A stretch of DNA of 64,000 nt from Streptomyces flavofungini (GTDB lineage: Bacteria > Actinomycetota > Actinomycetes > Streptomycetales > Streptomycetaceae), in assembly GCF_030388665.1 (NCBI RefSeq), contig NZ_CP128846.1, forward strand, positions 930,001-994,000. The letters are read 5' to 3'. Position 1 is the first letter of the stretch, and each line of letters begins with the position of its first letter. The notes under the pieces are model-generated. The model was not told where the DNA came from and made no database searches. It saw nothing but the letters and a program-made list of their open reading frames with translations. Shown here in pieces: positions 8,503 through 17,454 of the stretch. Made by a program: the position numbers and the translations under genes.

Positions 8503-8611
8503 GACGCCGCCATCGGGCCCGGCAGGCCAGCGGCGCAACCGCAGCCCTCGGTGGGCAGCGGCATCAGCAGCATGAGCGGCACCGCCCCCTGGGGAACAGC
8601 GAACACCACCG

Positions 8612-8998
8612 CGGCCCACGCGCCTACGACTGCCCCGGCGAGGACGGACAGCGCCACATGGGCCACATCGGCAACCCCGTCATCGACATCCAGCAGCCCG
8701 CAGAGCCCGCCGCGGGCAAGGAGGGCTGCCTCTCGGTGTCCGGCGGCGGGCTCCACGAAGTCCCCGGGCCGCGCGTACGGTCGTGCACGGCCAGGACAAG
8801 GACGGCAACGCCCTCGTCCTCGAGGGCCAGGGCTTGCTCGCCAGGTGCTTCCAGCACGAGAGCGACCACCTCAGCGGCACCCTCTACATCGACCGTCTCG
8901 CCCCCGCCCAGCGCGCTCGCGCCCTTCAGGAGATGGCCGCCAACCGCCAAGAGGTGTCGGCACAGCGCGAGGCCCGGGCCCGCACCCTGCGCGGCTGA
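8612..8998 (+). pseudogene. peptide deformylase relic
   Basis: Two adjacent frames carry the last two thirds of a peptide deformylase. The first reads AYDCPGEDGQRHMGHIGNPV and then EGCLSVSGG, the Cys-bearing metal motif. The second reads TVVHGQDKDGNALVLEGQG and QHESDHLSGTLYIDRL, the HExxDH-type metal motif. A one-base indel in the CCCCGGG run near 8765 separates them. The first third, including the G-x-G-x-A-A-x-Q motif, is absent and no start is visible. It is therefore inactive. Extra deformylase genes sometimes serve as self-resistance beside clusters for deformylase inhibitors; that link is only a guess here. Confidence 0.8.
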
Positions 8999-9441
8999 CC
9001 GGCCCCCACCGCCTATGTGAGTGCGGCTGACCTGCCCCGTCGTCCCACCGCAGCGCCCGGAACATGCGGGCTGAGAGGGCCGGTGGACGGCGGCGAACCG
9101 GCCCTGGCCGCACTCCACATCGACCGTATCCAGTGCCACCGCCCGCGCCTCGCCGCTCCCCTACGTTCCGCTCAGGCCCTGGGCACGGGCGGCGGTCGGT
9201 TTCGGTGTGCTCGGTGCGATCAGGATGCTGCGATCCCAGCTCATACGAACCCCTGCTCATACGAGCCCCTGCTCATGCGAACCCCTGCGGATGGGCGACA
9301 GTTCAACGTCGACGATCCTTGCGGGGCGGGGCGGGCTGCGCGGATCGACCAGATGACCGAGAGCTGCCGGGCGAGCCGTGCGGGCGTCTCGGTCAAACGG
9401 CGGAGGCTGCCCCGCGGTGAGCGAGCGTAGCGTGAGCCGCC
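8999..9441. other. 443-bp intergenic stretch upstream of sensor kinase
   Basis: No convincing gene is visible on either strand. The only structure noted is the three-copy 16-bp tandem repeat at 9240-9287. The stretch presumably contains the promoter of the two-component pair. Confidence 0.6.
9240..9287. repeat. three tandem 16-bp repeats
   Basis: CTCATACGAACCCCTG occurs three times head to tail, with one substitution each in copies two (CGAG) and three (TGCG). It lies about 155 bp before the sensor kinase start. It could be a regulator-binding array or simple slippage. Confidence 0.9.
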
Positions 9442-10659
9442 ATGACCGCCTTCCCGGCCCGCGCCGTCCTCGCCTCCTGGGCTCCCGCCCGTCCTGGCCT
9501 GGTCCTCGGCATCACCGCACTCACCCTGGCAGCGATCACCGCCGAGGCGCTGGACACCGGCTTTGTGCCCACGACGGCCGCCACCATCGCCGTCGGCCTG
9601 CTGTGCCTGGCCGCGCTGCTCGCACCGCCCGAGCATCTGTCCCGTACCGGGTGGAGTGCGGTCACCGCCTCCGCGGCCCTGTCCCTGCTCACCGCCCAGC
9701 TGCCGCACCGCCCGGAGCACACCCCCGGCATGGCGGAGATGGTCATGCTGCTGCTGCTCGTTGCCCGCACGGTGCGCCATGAGCCCCCGGCCCGGATGAT
9801 CCCGCTCGCCTCCGCCGCCTGGCTCGCCGCCCCGCTGGTGCTGCTGCGCCTGCCCGGTACCGAGCACGTCACGGCGGCCAAGTACGGCCTGCCTCTCCTG
9901 CTCCTCGCCCTCCCCGTGGTGGTCGTCCTCGGCCTGTACCTGCGCCTGCTCGACGCCACACGGGAGCGGGAGAAGAACGCCCGCCTCAACGCCCAACGCC
10001 TGGAGTACGCCCGCGAACTGCACGACTTCGTCGGCCACCACGTCACCGCCATCACCGCGCAGGTCAAAGCCGTGCGCTTCACCACGGCCGCCGGGCACCC
10101 GCCCACCCCACAGGCCCTGGACCAGGCGCTGGCGAACATCGAGGACGCCGCCGTGCAGGCCACCGACTCCATGCGGGCCATGGTCGGCCTACTGCGCCAG
10201 CCGGACCGCTCAGCCCCTCTGCACGTCCCCCAGGGCCTGCACAGCCTGCACGACCTGGCCGACTCCCTGCGCGCCTCGGGCCCCGACGTCTGCCTCACTC
10301 TCGATCCCCGGCTGCTCGCCGCCCCGCCGGCCGATCACATCTCCTCCACCGCGTACCACGTCGTCCGGGAAGCGTTGACCAACATCCGCAAGCACGCCGC
10401 TCAGGCCGACATCGTGACCATCGACGTGCGCCTTTCCGCGGACGCGGGGGCACTCACGGTCTGCGTGAGCGACCATGCCGCCCAGCCCTCTGACGCCCCG
10501 CCACCGCGCCCCGGCTCCGGCGGATTCGGCATCACCGGGCTGCGCGAGCGCGTCCACGCCCTGGGCGGAAACCTGACCGCGGGCCCCTCACCGGCCGGCG
10601 GCTGGCAGGTCGCCGCCGAGATCCCCGTCGGCCACCACACGGCCCCCGGCCCGTCCTGA
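9442..10659 (+). CDS. NarL-type sensor histidine kinase
   Basis: 405 residues. Residues 1-170 hold about six hydrophobic segments, an integral sensor with little extracellular sequence. The dimerisation box follows with ELHDFVGHHVTAI, in which H194 is the phosphorylated histidine (HisKA_3 class). The ATPase domain carries VREALTNIRKHA (N box) and GGFGITGLRERV (G box). The response regulator begins 12 bases after the stop, so the two form one operon. Stimulus unknown; the membrane-only sensor is typical of cell-envelope-stress kinases. Confidence 0.93.
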   Translation: MTAFPARAVLASWAPARPGLVLGITALTLAAITAEALDTGFVPTTAATIAVGLLCLAALLAPPEHLSRTGWSAVTASAALSLLTAQLPHRPEHTPGMAEMVMLLLLVARTVRHEPPARMIPLASAAWLAAPLVLLRLPGTEHVTAAKYGLPLLLLALPVVVVLGLYLRLLDATREREKNARLNAQRLEYARELHDFVGHHVTAITAQVKAVRFTTAAGHPPTPQALDQALANIEDAAVQATDSMRAMVGLLRQPDRSAPLHVPQGLHSLHDLADSLRASGPDVCLTLDPRLLAAPPADHISSTAYHVVREALTNIRKHAAQADIVTIDVRLSADAGALTVCVSDHAAQPSDAPPPRPGSGGFGITGLRERVHALGGNLTAGPSPAGGWQVAAEIPVGHHTAPGPS

Positions 10660-10670
10660 CCCCTGGCACG

Positions 10671-11348
10671 ATGGCCCCCATGACCATCCGCGTCCTGCTC
10701 GCCGACGACCAAGTCACCGTGCGCGCCGCGTACCGGATGATCCTCGACTCCCAGCCGGACATCGAGGTCGTCGCCGAGGTCGCGGACGGCACTGCGGCCG
10801 TGGCCGATGCCCGTCGGCTGCGCCCCGATGTCTGCCTGCTGGACATCCGCATGCCGGGCATGGACGGCCTCGAAGCCACCCGCCTCCTGGCCGGCCCGGA
10901 GGCTGAACAGCCGCTCAAGGTGGTCATCGCCACCACCTTCGATCTCGACGAGTACGTCTACACCGCGCTGCACCACGGAGCCTGCGGGTTCGTCCTCAAG
11001 GACTGCTCACCGGCCCTCCTGATCGAAGCCGTCCGTGCCGCCGCCGTCGGCGACTCACTCATCTCCCCCTCCGTCACCGTCAGGCTCCTGCAGCACATGT
11101 CCTCCCCGTCGGCAGCGCGCCGTGGCCGATCCGGGCAGGGCGCACCCCCGCTCCACGAACCCCTCACCCCCCGCGAGCAGGAGGTCCTCGCCATGGTCGC
11201 CACGGGCCTGACCAACGACGAGGTCGCCGCCGCTCTCTATGTCACCCTCTCCACGGTGAAGACCCATCTCGGCAGCATCCAGCGCAAACTCGGCGCCCGT
11301 AACCGCGTCGAAGTGGCCGCCCGTGCCTGGCAGCACGGCCTGGTGTGA
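10671..11348 (+). CDS. NarL/FixJ-family response regulator
   Basis: 225 residues from ATG 10671, or 222 from the ATG at 10680. The receiver domain has the acidic pair LLADD, phospho-acceptor D58 in VCLLDIRMPGMDG, the conserved Thr in VIATTFDLDEYV, and Lys in FVLKDCSP. The C-terminal LuxR-type helix-turn-helix reads LTPREQEVLAMVATGLTNDE and then VKTHLGSIQRKLGARNR. It is paired with the sensor kinase immediately upstream. Targets unknown; the repeats at 9240-9287 are a possible autoregulatory site. Confidence 0.95.
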   Translation: MAPMTIRVLLADDQVTVRAAYRMILDSQPDIEVVAEVADGTAAVADARRLRPDVCLLDIRMPGMDGLEATRLLAGPEAEQPLKVVIATTFDLDEYVYTALHHGACGFVLKDCSPALLIEAVRAAAVGDSLISPSVTVRLLQHMSSPSAARRGRSGQGAPPLHEPLTPREQEVLAMVATGLTNDEVAAALYVTLSTVKTHLGSIQRKLGARNRVEVAARAWQHGLV

Positions 11349-11744
11349 GGTCCCTGTGAAGCCCGTACGGCCCGCGAGGCCGGGGCGGCCCGACTCGTCC
11401 GCTCGCGAGGGTCTGAGACGGCCGAGCTCCTGAGAAGCGACCCCCGCTGCGACCGGTACGGCGGCCGCAGCGGGAGAGCGGTGAGGCGCGGCACTTCAGG
11501 GGGTGAACGTGGGGTTGGTCACCACTTCGACGGGACCTCCACGGCCACTGCCTGATGCCCGTTCGTTCACCTGCTGGCCGCCCAGCGGCGCGTTCGCCTC
11601 TCCCGATCCCTCCAGGCTGTTGTCGGGGCGACGTGGGCTGGCCCCTGCGGCAAGCCGCCCTCAAGCGATAAGCCCGCCGTGCCCCGGGGCTCGACGCACC
11701 TCCAAGCCGAACAACAACGTGGCTCGCACCAGAAGGGCATTTAC
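11349..11744. other. intergenic stretch after response regulator
   Basis: No convincing gene is visible in these 396 bases; short open frames lack ribosome sites and family resemblance. The stretch leads into the operator and promoter of the isochorismatase-fold gene. Confidence 0.5.
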
Positions 11745-11765
11745 GTTACAGTCATTGCTTGTAAC
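11745..11765. promoter_or_regulatory. palindromic operator upstream of isochorismatase-fold gene
   Basis: A 21-bp palindrome begins GTTACAGTCA and ends TGTAAC; eight of ten base pairs are symmetric. It is identical at 15 of 21 positions to the palindrome at 333-353, including an unbroken GTTACAGTCA. The local A/T content is higher than its surroundings, as expected at a promoter, and it lies 57 bp before the start at 11822. Confidence 0.55.
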
Positions 11766-11821
11766 TGCGAATCCCTGACACCGGGATCCGCCGCTGACGA
11801 TTTCCACGCTGGAGGACAGCC

Positions 11822-12451
11822 ATGGCAAGTGACTACGAACGCGGCCGGGTGGGACTGCTGCTCGTCGACCTCGTGAACGAGAACTTCTCGAAGGACGGCA
11901 AGGCATACCCCATCTACGCGCCGGAGTACGACCGACTGGGCACGATCAACAGCCTGAAGAAGCTCATCGCCGGGGTGCGGCGGCACGAAGACATTCCCGT
12001 CTTCTACTCGACGACCGCCTTCACCGATGAGGACTACTCGACGTGGCGGCACGTCTCCGGGATTCACCGGCAGATGTTCGACAAGCGGATGTTCGAGGCC
12101 GGTACCTGGCACACCGAGTTCCACGAGGAACTGGCGCCCCAGCCGGGCGACGTGATCCTCGCGCCGCACAAGGGCCTCGACGTGCTCCAGCACACCGACC
12201 TCGAATTCCAGCTGCGCCAGCGCGACATCGACTACCTGGCGATCGCCGGGGTCTCCGGGATCATGGCCGTGGAGTCCACCGCCCGCACCGCGATGGAGCG
12301 CGGCTATCACGTCACCGCGTTCACCGACGCGATAGCCGCTCCCGGCGGCCTGGTCACGTACCAGGCGATGATGCGCGGCCTGACCATGGTCTCCCACAAC
12401 GTGACCAGCGTTGACGACTTTCTGACCGCACTCGACAAGCCGTCGGCGTAA
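11822..12451 (+). CDS. isochorismatase-fold hydrolase lacking the usual cysteine
   Basis: 209 residues, ATG preceded by GGAGGACAGCC. The fold is that of cysteine hydrolases and isochorismatases: D16 in GLLLVDLVNENF and K117 in LAPHKGLD supply two catalytic residues. The third site, normally Cys in the NVCVESTAR motif, reads GIMAVESTAR, so the residue is A149. Nicotinamidase or N-carbamoyl amidase chemistry is therefore unlikely, whereas true isochorismatases (EntB, PhzD) hydrolyse a vinyl ether without that cysteine. A FUSC aromatic-acid exporter follows 39 bases later. The operator upstream suggests TetR control. Confidence 0.85.
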   Translation: MASDYERGRVGLLLVDLVNENFSKDGKAYPIYAPEYDRLGTINSLKKLIAGVRRHEDIPVFYSTTAFTDEDYSTWRHVSGIHRQMFDKRMFEAGTWHTEFHEELAPQPGDVILAPHKGLDVLQHTDLEFQLRQRDIDYLAIAGVSGIMAVESTARTAMERGYHVTAFTDAIAAPGGLVTYQAMMRGLTMVSHNVTSVDDFLTALDKPSA

Positions 12452-12490
12452 CACACTCACCACCGGTACGGCGAGGAAAGCAGCTGGGGT

Positions 12491-14737
12491 ATGCAGCGGG
12501 TACGGACGCGATTGGCGGACGCTCACGATCGGTTCTTGGCATCCGATCCCGGACTGATCCGGATGCTGTCCGCGCTCGGCACGGTCTGCACGGTCCTGCT
12601 GACGCTCGGCAGCCTCGCGGCGCTGGATGCCCCGGTGCCGATCCTGGTGACGGGTGCCCTCACGGCGATGGTCAGCGCAGCCGCGGTCACCGAACCCCGG
12701 CCGCGCGACCAGGCGCTGACCCTCGCGACGGGGGTGCTGGTCGCCCTGGCGGTCCTGGCGGCCGGCAGCGCGCTGGCACCGTACCGGGTGGCGGCGGACG
12801 TGGTGTTCGTACTGCTGATCTTCGCCGCCATCTACATCCGGCGCCTTGGTCCACGCGCGACCACGCTGGGCATCTTCGCCTTCCAGCTCTTCTTCGTGAC
12901 CCAGTTCGTCGAAACCTGCGTGGAGCAGTTGCCCCAGCTGTCCCTCGCCGTACTGGTGGCCTTCACCAGCTCGGCACTGGTCCGGTTCGCCATCCTGCGC
13001 TCGCCGCCGGGGAGGACGCTGAAACGGCTGCAGCGGGCCTTCCGGCTGCGCCTGGCGCTGATGCTCGACGCGCTGATCGATGTGGCCGAGGGCGGATCGC
13101 AGGCGCCGCGCGCCGAGCGGGCGGTCGACGACCTGTACCGGTCCACGGCCCGCCTGCACACGGCCGCGATGATGATCCAGAACCGGCTGGGCACCGGCAC
13201 GCCCGACGAGCGCACCACCACCGCGACCCAGCGCCGCGTGGCGGAAACGGAGACGGCCGCGGAGCGACTGGCCGTCCTCGTCCTGCGGGTCCTGTGGCCC
13301 GGCGCCGACATCGACACCCCGACCCCGCACCGGACGCAGCTCCGCCCCGCCGGATCCGCCATCGACACCCGCGACGCGGCGACACTGCCCGTGCTGATCT
13401 CGGAGCTGCGCGCGCTGCGCGCGGCGATCGGTCCGGAACCACTGCAGCCGACGGGAGCCGGTCACGCCGCGGTGCGCAACCGACTCCTCGGCTACCGCCG
13501 TGACGAGCAACTGCCCGACGCGTCCCCGGCGATGCAAGACATCTTCCGCACGGTCGGTGACTTCGCCCACGCCCTGCCCGGCCTGCGCTCAGCCGCCGAT
13601 GAGGAAGCCCCGCCAGTACACGCCACTCCCGAGGCGGCACGGTCACGCGCGCAGTTCACAGCGGAGGACTCGGGCGTGGCGAAGGACGCCACACCGAAGC
13701 AGCAGGACACCCGCGTCCGCCCCACAACCAGGACCGCGCTCCAGGTCTCGACCGGATCGGCGCTGGCCATCGTCGGTGGCGAACTCCTCGCACCCGAGCG
13801 CTGGTACTGGGCGGTGTTCACGTGCTGGGTGGTGTTCATCAGCACCACATCCACCGGCGAGATCCTGGTCAGAGGATACCGGCGCCTGCTCGGCACGGTA
13901 GTGGGTGTCGTCGCCGGACTCGCCCTCGCCTCCCTGATAGGCAACACCTCCTGGCTGGCCTTCGCCCTGGCGGTCCTCAGCGTGTTCGGGATGTACTACA
14001 CGATCGCGGTGTCCTACACATTGATGTCCTTCTTCGTCACCACGATGATTGGCATGCTGTACGCGCTGCTCCACACCCTCACCCCGGGCGTGCTGGTAGT
14101 GCGGATCGAGGAGACCGTGCTGGGGATCGCGTGCGGGCTGATTGCCGCTCTGCTCGTGCTGCCGGTGCGCACCCGGGAACGCACGGACCAGTTGCTGCGC
14201 GACGCGCTGGAGCGGCTGCGCGCGGTACTCTCCCGCTCGCTGGCCCAGTTGGGCGGCGAGTCCGGCGCGGACCTGCCGGCTTCGGCCCGCGCGCTGGATT
14301 CGGCCCTGGACAACCTGCGCCTGTCGGTGCAGCCGCTGATCACCCCGTTCAGCCCGTTGCGGTCCCGGCGGCGCACCGCGCTCTCCGTGCTGGGGCTGCT
14401 GGAGACGGCGGCCTTCCACACCCGCAGCCTGGCTGCCACCGCCGAACTCGTGCCGGCAGCGCTCCGCATCGGCGCCGATCCGCGCCTCGTGAACGAGGCA
14501 TGCCGCATCGACCGCAACCTCGCGACCCTGATCAGCCAGGTAGCCGTCCAGGGCGAAGGCGACACCACGCTCGTACGCGGTCTCGGGATTCCCGCCCAGC
14601 TCGCAGTGAGCGAGGGCGGGGCACGTCCCGAAGACGTCAACGCCACGCGACGGGTCCTGCGACACCTGCAACGTGTGGACGAGAGCATTCAGTGCCTGGC
14701 TCGGACCCTTCACCTGCCTGTCCACGCTGACTCGTGA
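12491..14737 (+). CDS. FUSC-family membrane exporter (aromatic acid type)
   Basis: 748 residues with the layout of the fusaric-acid-resistance family: an N-terminal block of about five or six membrane helices (residues 20-165), a long cytoplasmic region, a second helix block (about 425-565, with ALQVSTGSALAIVGGEL and ERWYWAVFTCWVVFISTTS) and a C-terminal cytoplasmic domain. The segment RWYWAVFTCWVVF is the recognisable FUSC core. Family members export aromatic carboxylic acids. It lies 39 bases after the isochorismatase-fold gene and is probably co-transcribed, so the two may handle a shared aromatic compound. Confidence 0.87.
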   Translation: MQRVRTRLADAHDRFLASDPGLIRMLSALGTVCTVLLTLGSLAALDAPVPILVTGALTAMVSAAAVTEPRPRDQALTLATGVLVALAVLAAGSALAPYRVAADVVFVLLIFAAIYIRRLGPRATTLGIFAFQLFFVTQFVETCVEQLPQLSLAVLVAFTSSALVRFAILRSPPGRTLKRLQRAFRLRLALMLDALIDVAEGGSQAPRAERAVDDLYRSTARLHTAAMMIQNRLGTGTPDERTTTATQRRVAETETAAERLAVLVLRVLWPGADIDTPTPHRTQLRPAGSAIDTRDAATLPVLISELRALRAAIGPEPLQPTGAGHAAVRNRLLGYRRDEQLPDASPAMQDIFRTVGDFAHALPGLRSAADEEAPPVHATPEAARSRAQFTAEDSGVAKDATPKQQDTRVRPTTRTALQVSTGSALAIVGGELLAPERWYWAVFTCWVVFISTTSTGEILVRGYRRLLGTVVGVVAGLALASLIGNTSWLAFALAVLSVFGMYYTIAVSYTLMSFFVTTMIGMLYALLHTLTPGVLVVRIEETVLGIACGLIAALLVLPVRTRERTDQLLRDALERLRAVLSRSLAQLGGESGADLPASARALDSALDNLRLSVQPLITPFSPLRSRRRTALSVLGLLETAAFHTRSLAATAELVPAALRIGADPRLVNEACRIDRNLATLISQVAVQGEGDTTLVRGLGIPAQLAVSEGGARPEDVNATRRVLRHLQRVDESIQCLARTLHLPVHADS

Positions 14738-15169
14738 CGCAAGCACCGGCAGGTCACCCGTCCCGTCTGATCAGCTTCTTCGCCAGCGTCGACGGGAAGC
14801 TGGCCCGCGCTGCCACGTAGGACCCCACGGTCGTCGGCAGCGACCAGGAGGTGAGAGCCCTCCGCGCCGAGGTCGCCGGCGTCCTACACCTGGGGGTGGC
14901 GAACTACTGCTGGTTCATCGCCCCCTCCAGGCGTTGTGCCTGAGCCTGGCCGGCACCCCGAACGCGACGAAGCCGCTGGCGGGCATGTGCGATCCGCCCG
15001 CTCCCCGCAGGCCACCTGCCATCCCCGCCACCGCCCCGTGTGGGCCGAGAGCGTGCGGACCAAACAGGTCTTCATCGGGTCGATCGGCCGCAACCACAAG
15101 ACCGAAAAAGCCCGAATGCAGGCCGACTTGGATCGGAACGTGAAGGTCCTGGCCTCGATCGACGCCGCC
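14738..15169. other. gene-poor relic stretch
   Basis: No intact gene. A short piece after 14765 translates to LISFFASVDGKLARAAT before a stop, then VVGSDQEVRALRAEVAGVL, which looks like decayed coding sequence of unknown origin. Around 15045-15160 the plus frame reads ESVRTKQVFIGSIGRNHKTE, also unrecognised. Confidence 0.4.
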
Positions 15170-15478
15170 GCCGGCGAGCCTGTTCAGCTTCGCCCGCAGC
15201 GGCTCCAGCATGCCGCGTACCGAGGCGTCCGGGCCCAGCCGTTCACCGACCGCCCGCACCTGCACCGGCCCGTCCGCGTCCCGCACAAGCTGCAGGATGG
15301 TGCGGTAGTCCTTGGGCAGAGCGCTCTCGTCCGGATTCTCACTGCGGTGCCCGATCAGCAGCACTGTCCGGCCCTCCACCCGGGCGGGAGCCGGCGTCAC
15401 AGCAGGGGCGGCCTCCCCCTTGGCTCGGTTCTGCTCGGCCAGCCGGGCCAACGTCCGTTCGGCGACCACCAGTTCCAT
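15170..15478 (-). pseudogene. truncated conserved actinobacterial protein, winged-helix-like
   Basis: The minus frame from ATG 15478 begins MELVVAERTLARLAEQNRAK and continues RTVLLIGHRSENPDESALP, then VQVRAVGERLGPDASVRGML and EPLRAKLNRLA. This resembles a small family common in streptomycetes near transposons, in which the last part is a helix-turn-helix followed by a fixed C-terminus. Here the sequence diverges after LNRLA (near 15170), so the end is lost. The name rests on memory of similar sequences; function unknown. Confidence 0.4.
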
Positions 15479-15859
15479 AGAACCGGCCCAGGGTCAGCGT
15501 GAGTATCCCGATCGTCCCGCACACCGGACCCGTGACCTGCGCACCTCACGATGCACGGGTCTCACTGGAGCAGCAAGGGCGACACCCGGCTATTCGGACC
15601 AGTTGCTGAAGCACATGAGTCAGGCCCAGGTGCTTGGCACAGAGAGAGGCAAGGCGGCGCACCGCATTTGCTTTCAGTTAATCGAGTTGGCTGGAGCTGC
15701 CCATGATCTGGCGTCCCGCTCCCTAGGCGCTCGTGGTCACGACTGATTAACTCACCGCGGGTGGCGGCGACATCGCATGTCACTCCGGCGCCATCCATCA
15801 CTGCCTGCGGGGAGAGATATGCGACTGAGACGTTTGCTCTTAGCCGGTGTTTCCCCTCG
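15479..15859. other. gene-poor stretch
   Basis: No gene seen. The segment is visibly less GC-rich than its surroundings (for example around 15670-15750) and contains AGTTAATC near 15675 and its inverse GATTAACT near 15744. These could be old element ends but are too short to claim. Confidence 0.4.
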
Positions 15860-16218
15860 CAGACCATCAGCCGTACGAAATCGCCTTACGGGCAGTTTTT
15901 CGTGGACACCACGATCAACACGGCAAGGCCGGGTCAGCAGGGCAGCGGACGCGCTGTCATCAAGACCAAGTTCACCAACCCCGGCTGGGGCTCGTCGAAT
16001 TCACTGGAACTGAGCACGTCTGACGTGCGCTGCGACACTGCGTTGCCGGGCAAACACGGCACCAACCGGTTCCTGACTCGGCTGACGAACAAGGAAAACG
16101 CAAGGCAAACCAGAAGAAGGCGTGTCCGCCGAGCCTGCCGCGTCCGCCCGGCAAGAGTTGTGGTGAGTACCCGTTCGCCTCGACTTGGCAGGGTGCTAGG
16201 GCGCGTATCGAGTTGTGA

Positions 16219-16750
16219 TCAATTAGTGGTCCGGGTGAGGTCTTTGATCCAGATCATGGAGGCTCGTAGGTGGAGGCCGGCGAGGTAGCTGTCCGGGGTC
16301 TTGTCGTATCGGGTGGCGATGCCTCGCCAGGCCTTGAGCTTGTTGATCAGGCGCTCGACGGTGTTCCTCTCCTTGTAGAGGGCGGCGTCGTGGCTGACGG
16401 GTCGACCGCCCCCGGAGCCTTTCTTCTTTCGGTTGGAGGCCTGGTCCTTCTTCACCGGGATCACTGCCTTGATGCCGCGTCGGCGCAGGTGGGCCCGGTT
16501 GCCGCGAGACGAGTAGGCCTTGTCTCCGGTGACCGCGTCCGGCCGGGTGCGGGGGCGGCCGACGGGGCCGCGAACCCGTAACTTCTTGAGCACGGGGATG
16601 AACTGCGGACTGTCCGCGGCCTGGCCCACGGTCAGCACAAACGCCAGCGGGCGGCACTTGCGGTCGGCGGCCAGATGGACCTTGCTGGTCTGCCCGCCCC
16701 TGGAGCGCCCGAGGAGAGCGGCCTTCAGGCGGACTCTTCGCCGACGTCGG
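16219..16750 (-). CDS. IS5-family transposase, second frame (OrfB)
   Basis: This frame has no good start of its own. From about 16750 it reads GRSRGGQTSKVHLAADRKCR, then DAVTGDKAYSSRGNRAHLRR (second Asp) and RNTVERLINKLKAWRGIATR (catalytic Glu), ending LTRTTN at 16219. It supplies the second and third residues of the DDE triad, so active transposase needs fusion to OrfA by frameshifting. The upstream boundary is approximate. Confidence 0.85.
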
Positions 16751-17222
16751 ATGCGTCGCCGCTCCTCCCGCTCGGGATCTGCTTTGACGTCCTGCCCGCT
16801 TTGTTCTTCGAGGCTGCCCCCTTTGACCTGGCCTTCTCCTCCTCGGCGGCAGCCTTCTCCAGCGCAGTGATGACGTCCTTGCCCAGGTGCATCCCGGCGG
16901 CATCGTGGTGTGCCCGCGCGGTGGTGGAGTCGATACTGACCAGGGACAGGTCCACCTCACCCCGCTTCGCCGCTTCCGCAATCAGGCCCTCCAGCAGCGC
17001 CTCGAAGACGCCGGCGTCCCGCCACTGCCGGAAGCGGTTGTGCACGGTCGACCAGGCGCCGAACTCCTGCGGCATCTCCCGCCACTGCCCGCCGGTCTTG
17101 AACCGCCAGATCACACCCTCGAACTGCTGCCGGAGCCGCTCGGGGTACGGGCCGTACTCGCCGATCGGCAGGTACGGCCCGATGAACTCCCACTCTGCAT
17201 CCGTCAGTTGCACTCGCGTCAC
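16725..17222 (-). CDS. IS5-family transposase, first frame (OrfA)
   Basis: 165 codons starting MTRVQLTDAEWEFIGPYLPI, the usual N-terminus of IS5-group transposases. The DDE catalytic Asp is in LSLVSIDSTTARAHHD. The frame ends at TGA 16725, inside the region where the second frame is already open. The two frames together make one full-length transposase, so a programmed frameshift is expected, as in related elements. The slippery site was not identified. Confidence 0.88.
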   Translation of the reverse strand: MTRVQLTDAEWEFIGPYLPIGEYGPYPERLRQQFEGVIWRFKTGGQWREMPQEFGAWSTVHNRFRQWRDAGVFEALLEGLIAEAAKRGEVDLSLVSIDSTTARAHHDAAGMHLGKDVITALEKAAAEEEKARSKGAASKNKAGRTSKQIPSGRSGDASDVGEESA

Positions 17223-17454
17223 GCAAGAAGATCTACCGGACCAGACCCCGCCGCGAGAGCGGATCCCACAGATTGATCACCACTCGATACGCGCCCTAGC
17301 ACTGGCGGCGGAGACTTTAGCCGCCGAATGATCAACGCGCGGCAGAACAGCAAGGGCGGATCTGCCCTCAACAACTTCTACACCTACAACCGGATCATTG
17401 AGAAGGACCGCTTCCTGGTCTGGATCAAGCCCTGACGAGCGTGAGGGATCGGCA

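Larger units (their letters stand above)
16200..17295 (-). mobile_element. complete IS5-family insertion sequence, 1,096 bp
   Basis: Terminal inverted repeats of 24 bp match at 23 positions: the left end (16200-16223) begins GGCGCGTATCGAGT and the right end (17272-17295) is its complement. CTAG is duplicated at 16196-16199 and 17296-17299, a target duplication. Inside are two overlapping transposase frames on the minus strand. Intact ends and duplication suggest a fairly recent insertion, here into the nuclease gene. Confidence 0.92.
15860..17435 (+). pseudogene. NucA/NucB-type secreted nuclease (toxin C-terminus), split by IS
   Basis: Left of the IS the plus strand reads YGQFFVDTTINTARPGQQ, then TKFTNPGWGSSN, VRCDTALPGKHG and NRFLTRLTNKE. 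After a one-base shift near 16095 it continues KKACPPSLPRPPGKSC and GEYPFASTWQGA. Right of the IS it resumes with STGGGDFSRRMINARQNSKGG, LNNFYTYNRIIEKDRF and VWIKP before TGA at 17433. The C-G-E-Y-P-F-A-S-T block, a GG segment and N-x-F-Y are the NucA/NucB deoxyribonuclease signature, found in secreted nucleases and at the ends of polymorphic toxins. No start or signal peptide is visible; the 5' part is missing. Dead because of truncation, frameshift and insertion. Confidence 0.75.

Noticed and set aside
9240..9287. possible CRISPR array
   Set aside because: Three 16-bp units are directly abutting with no spacers, and there are no cas genes in the window.
11741..13570. 609-codon open frame on the minus strand
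   Set aside because: Antisense to the isochorismatase-fold and FUSC genes; Gly/Arg/Gln-rich shadow composition.
15675..15751. AGTTAATC / GATTAACT inverted pair as element ends
   Set aside because: Eight-base arms 60 bp apart with no transposase between and no target duplication; too weak.
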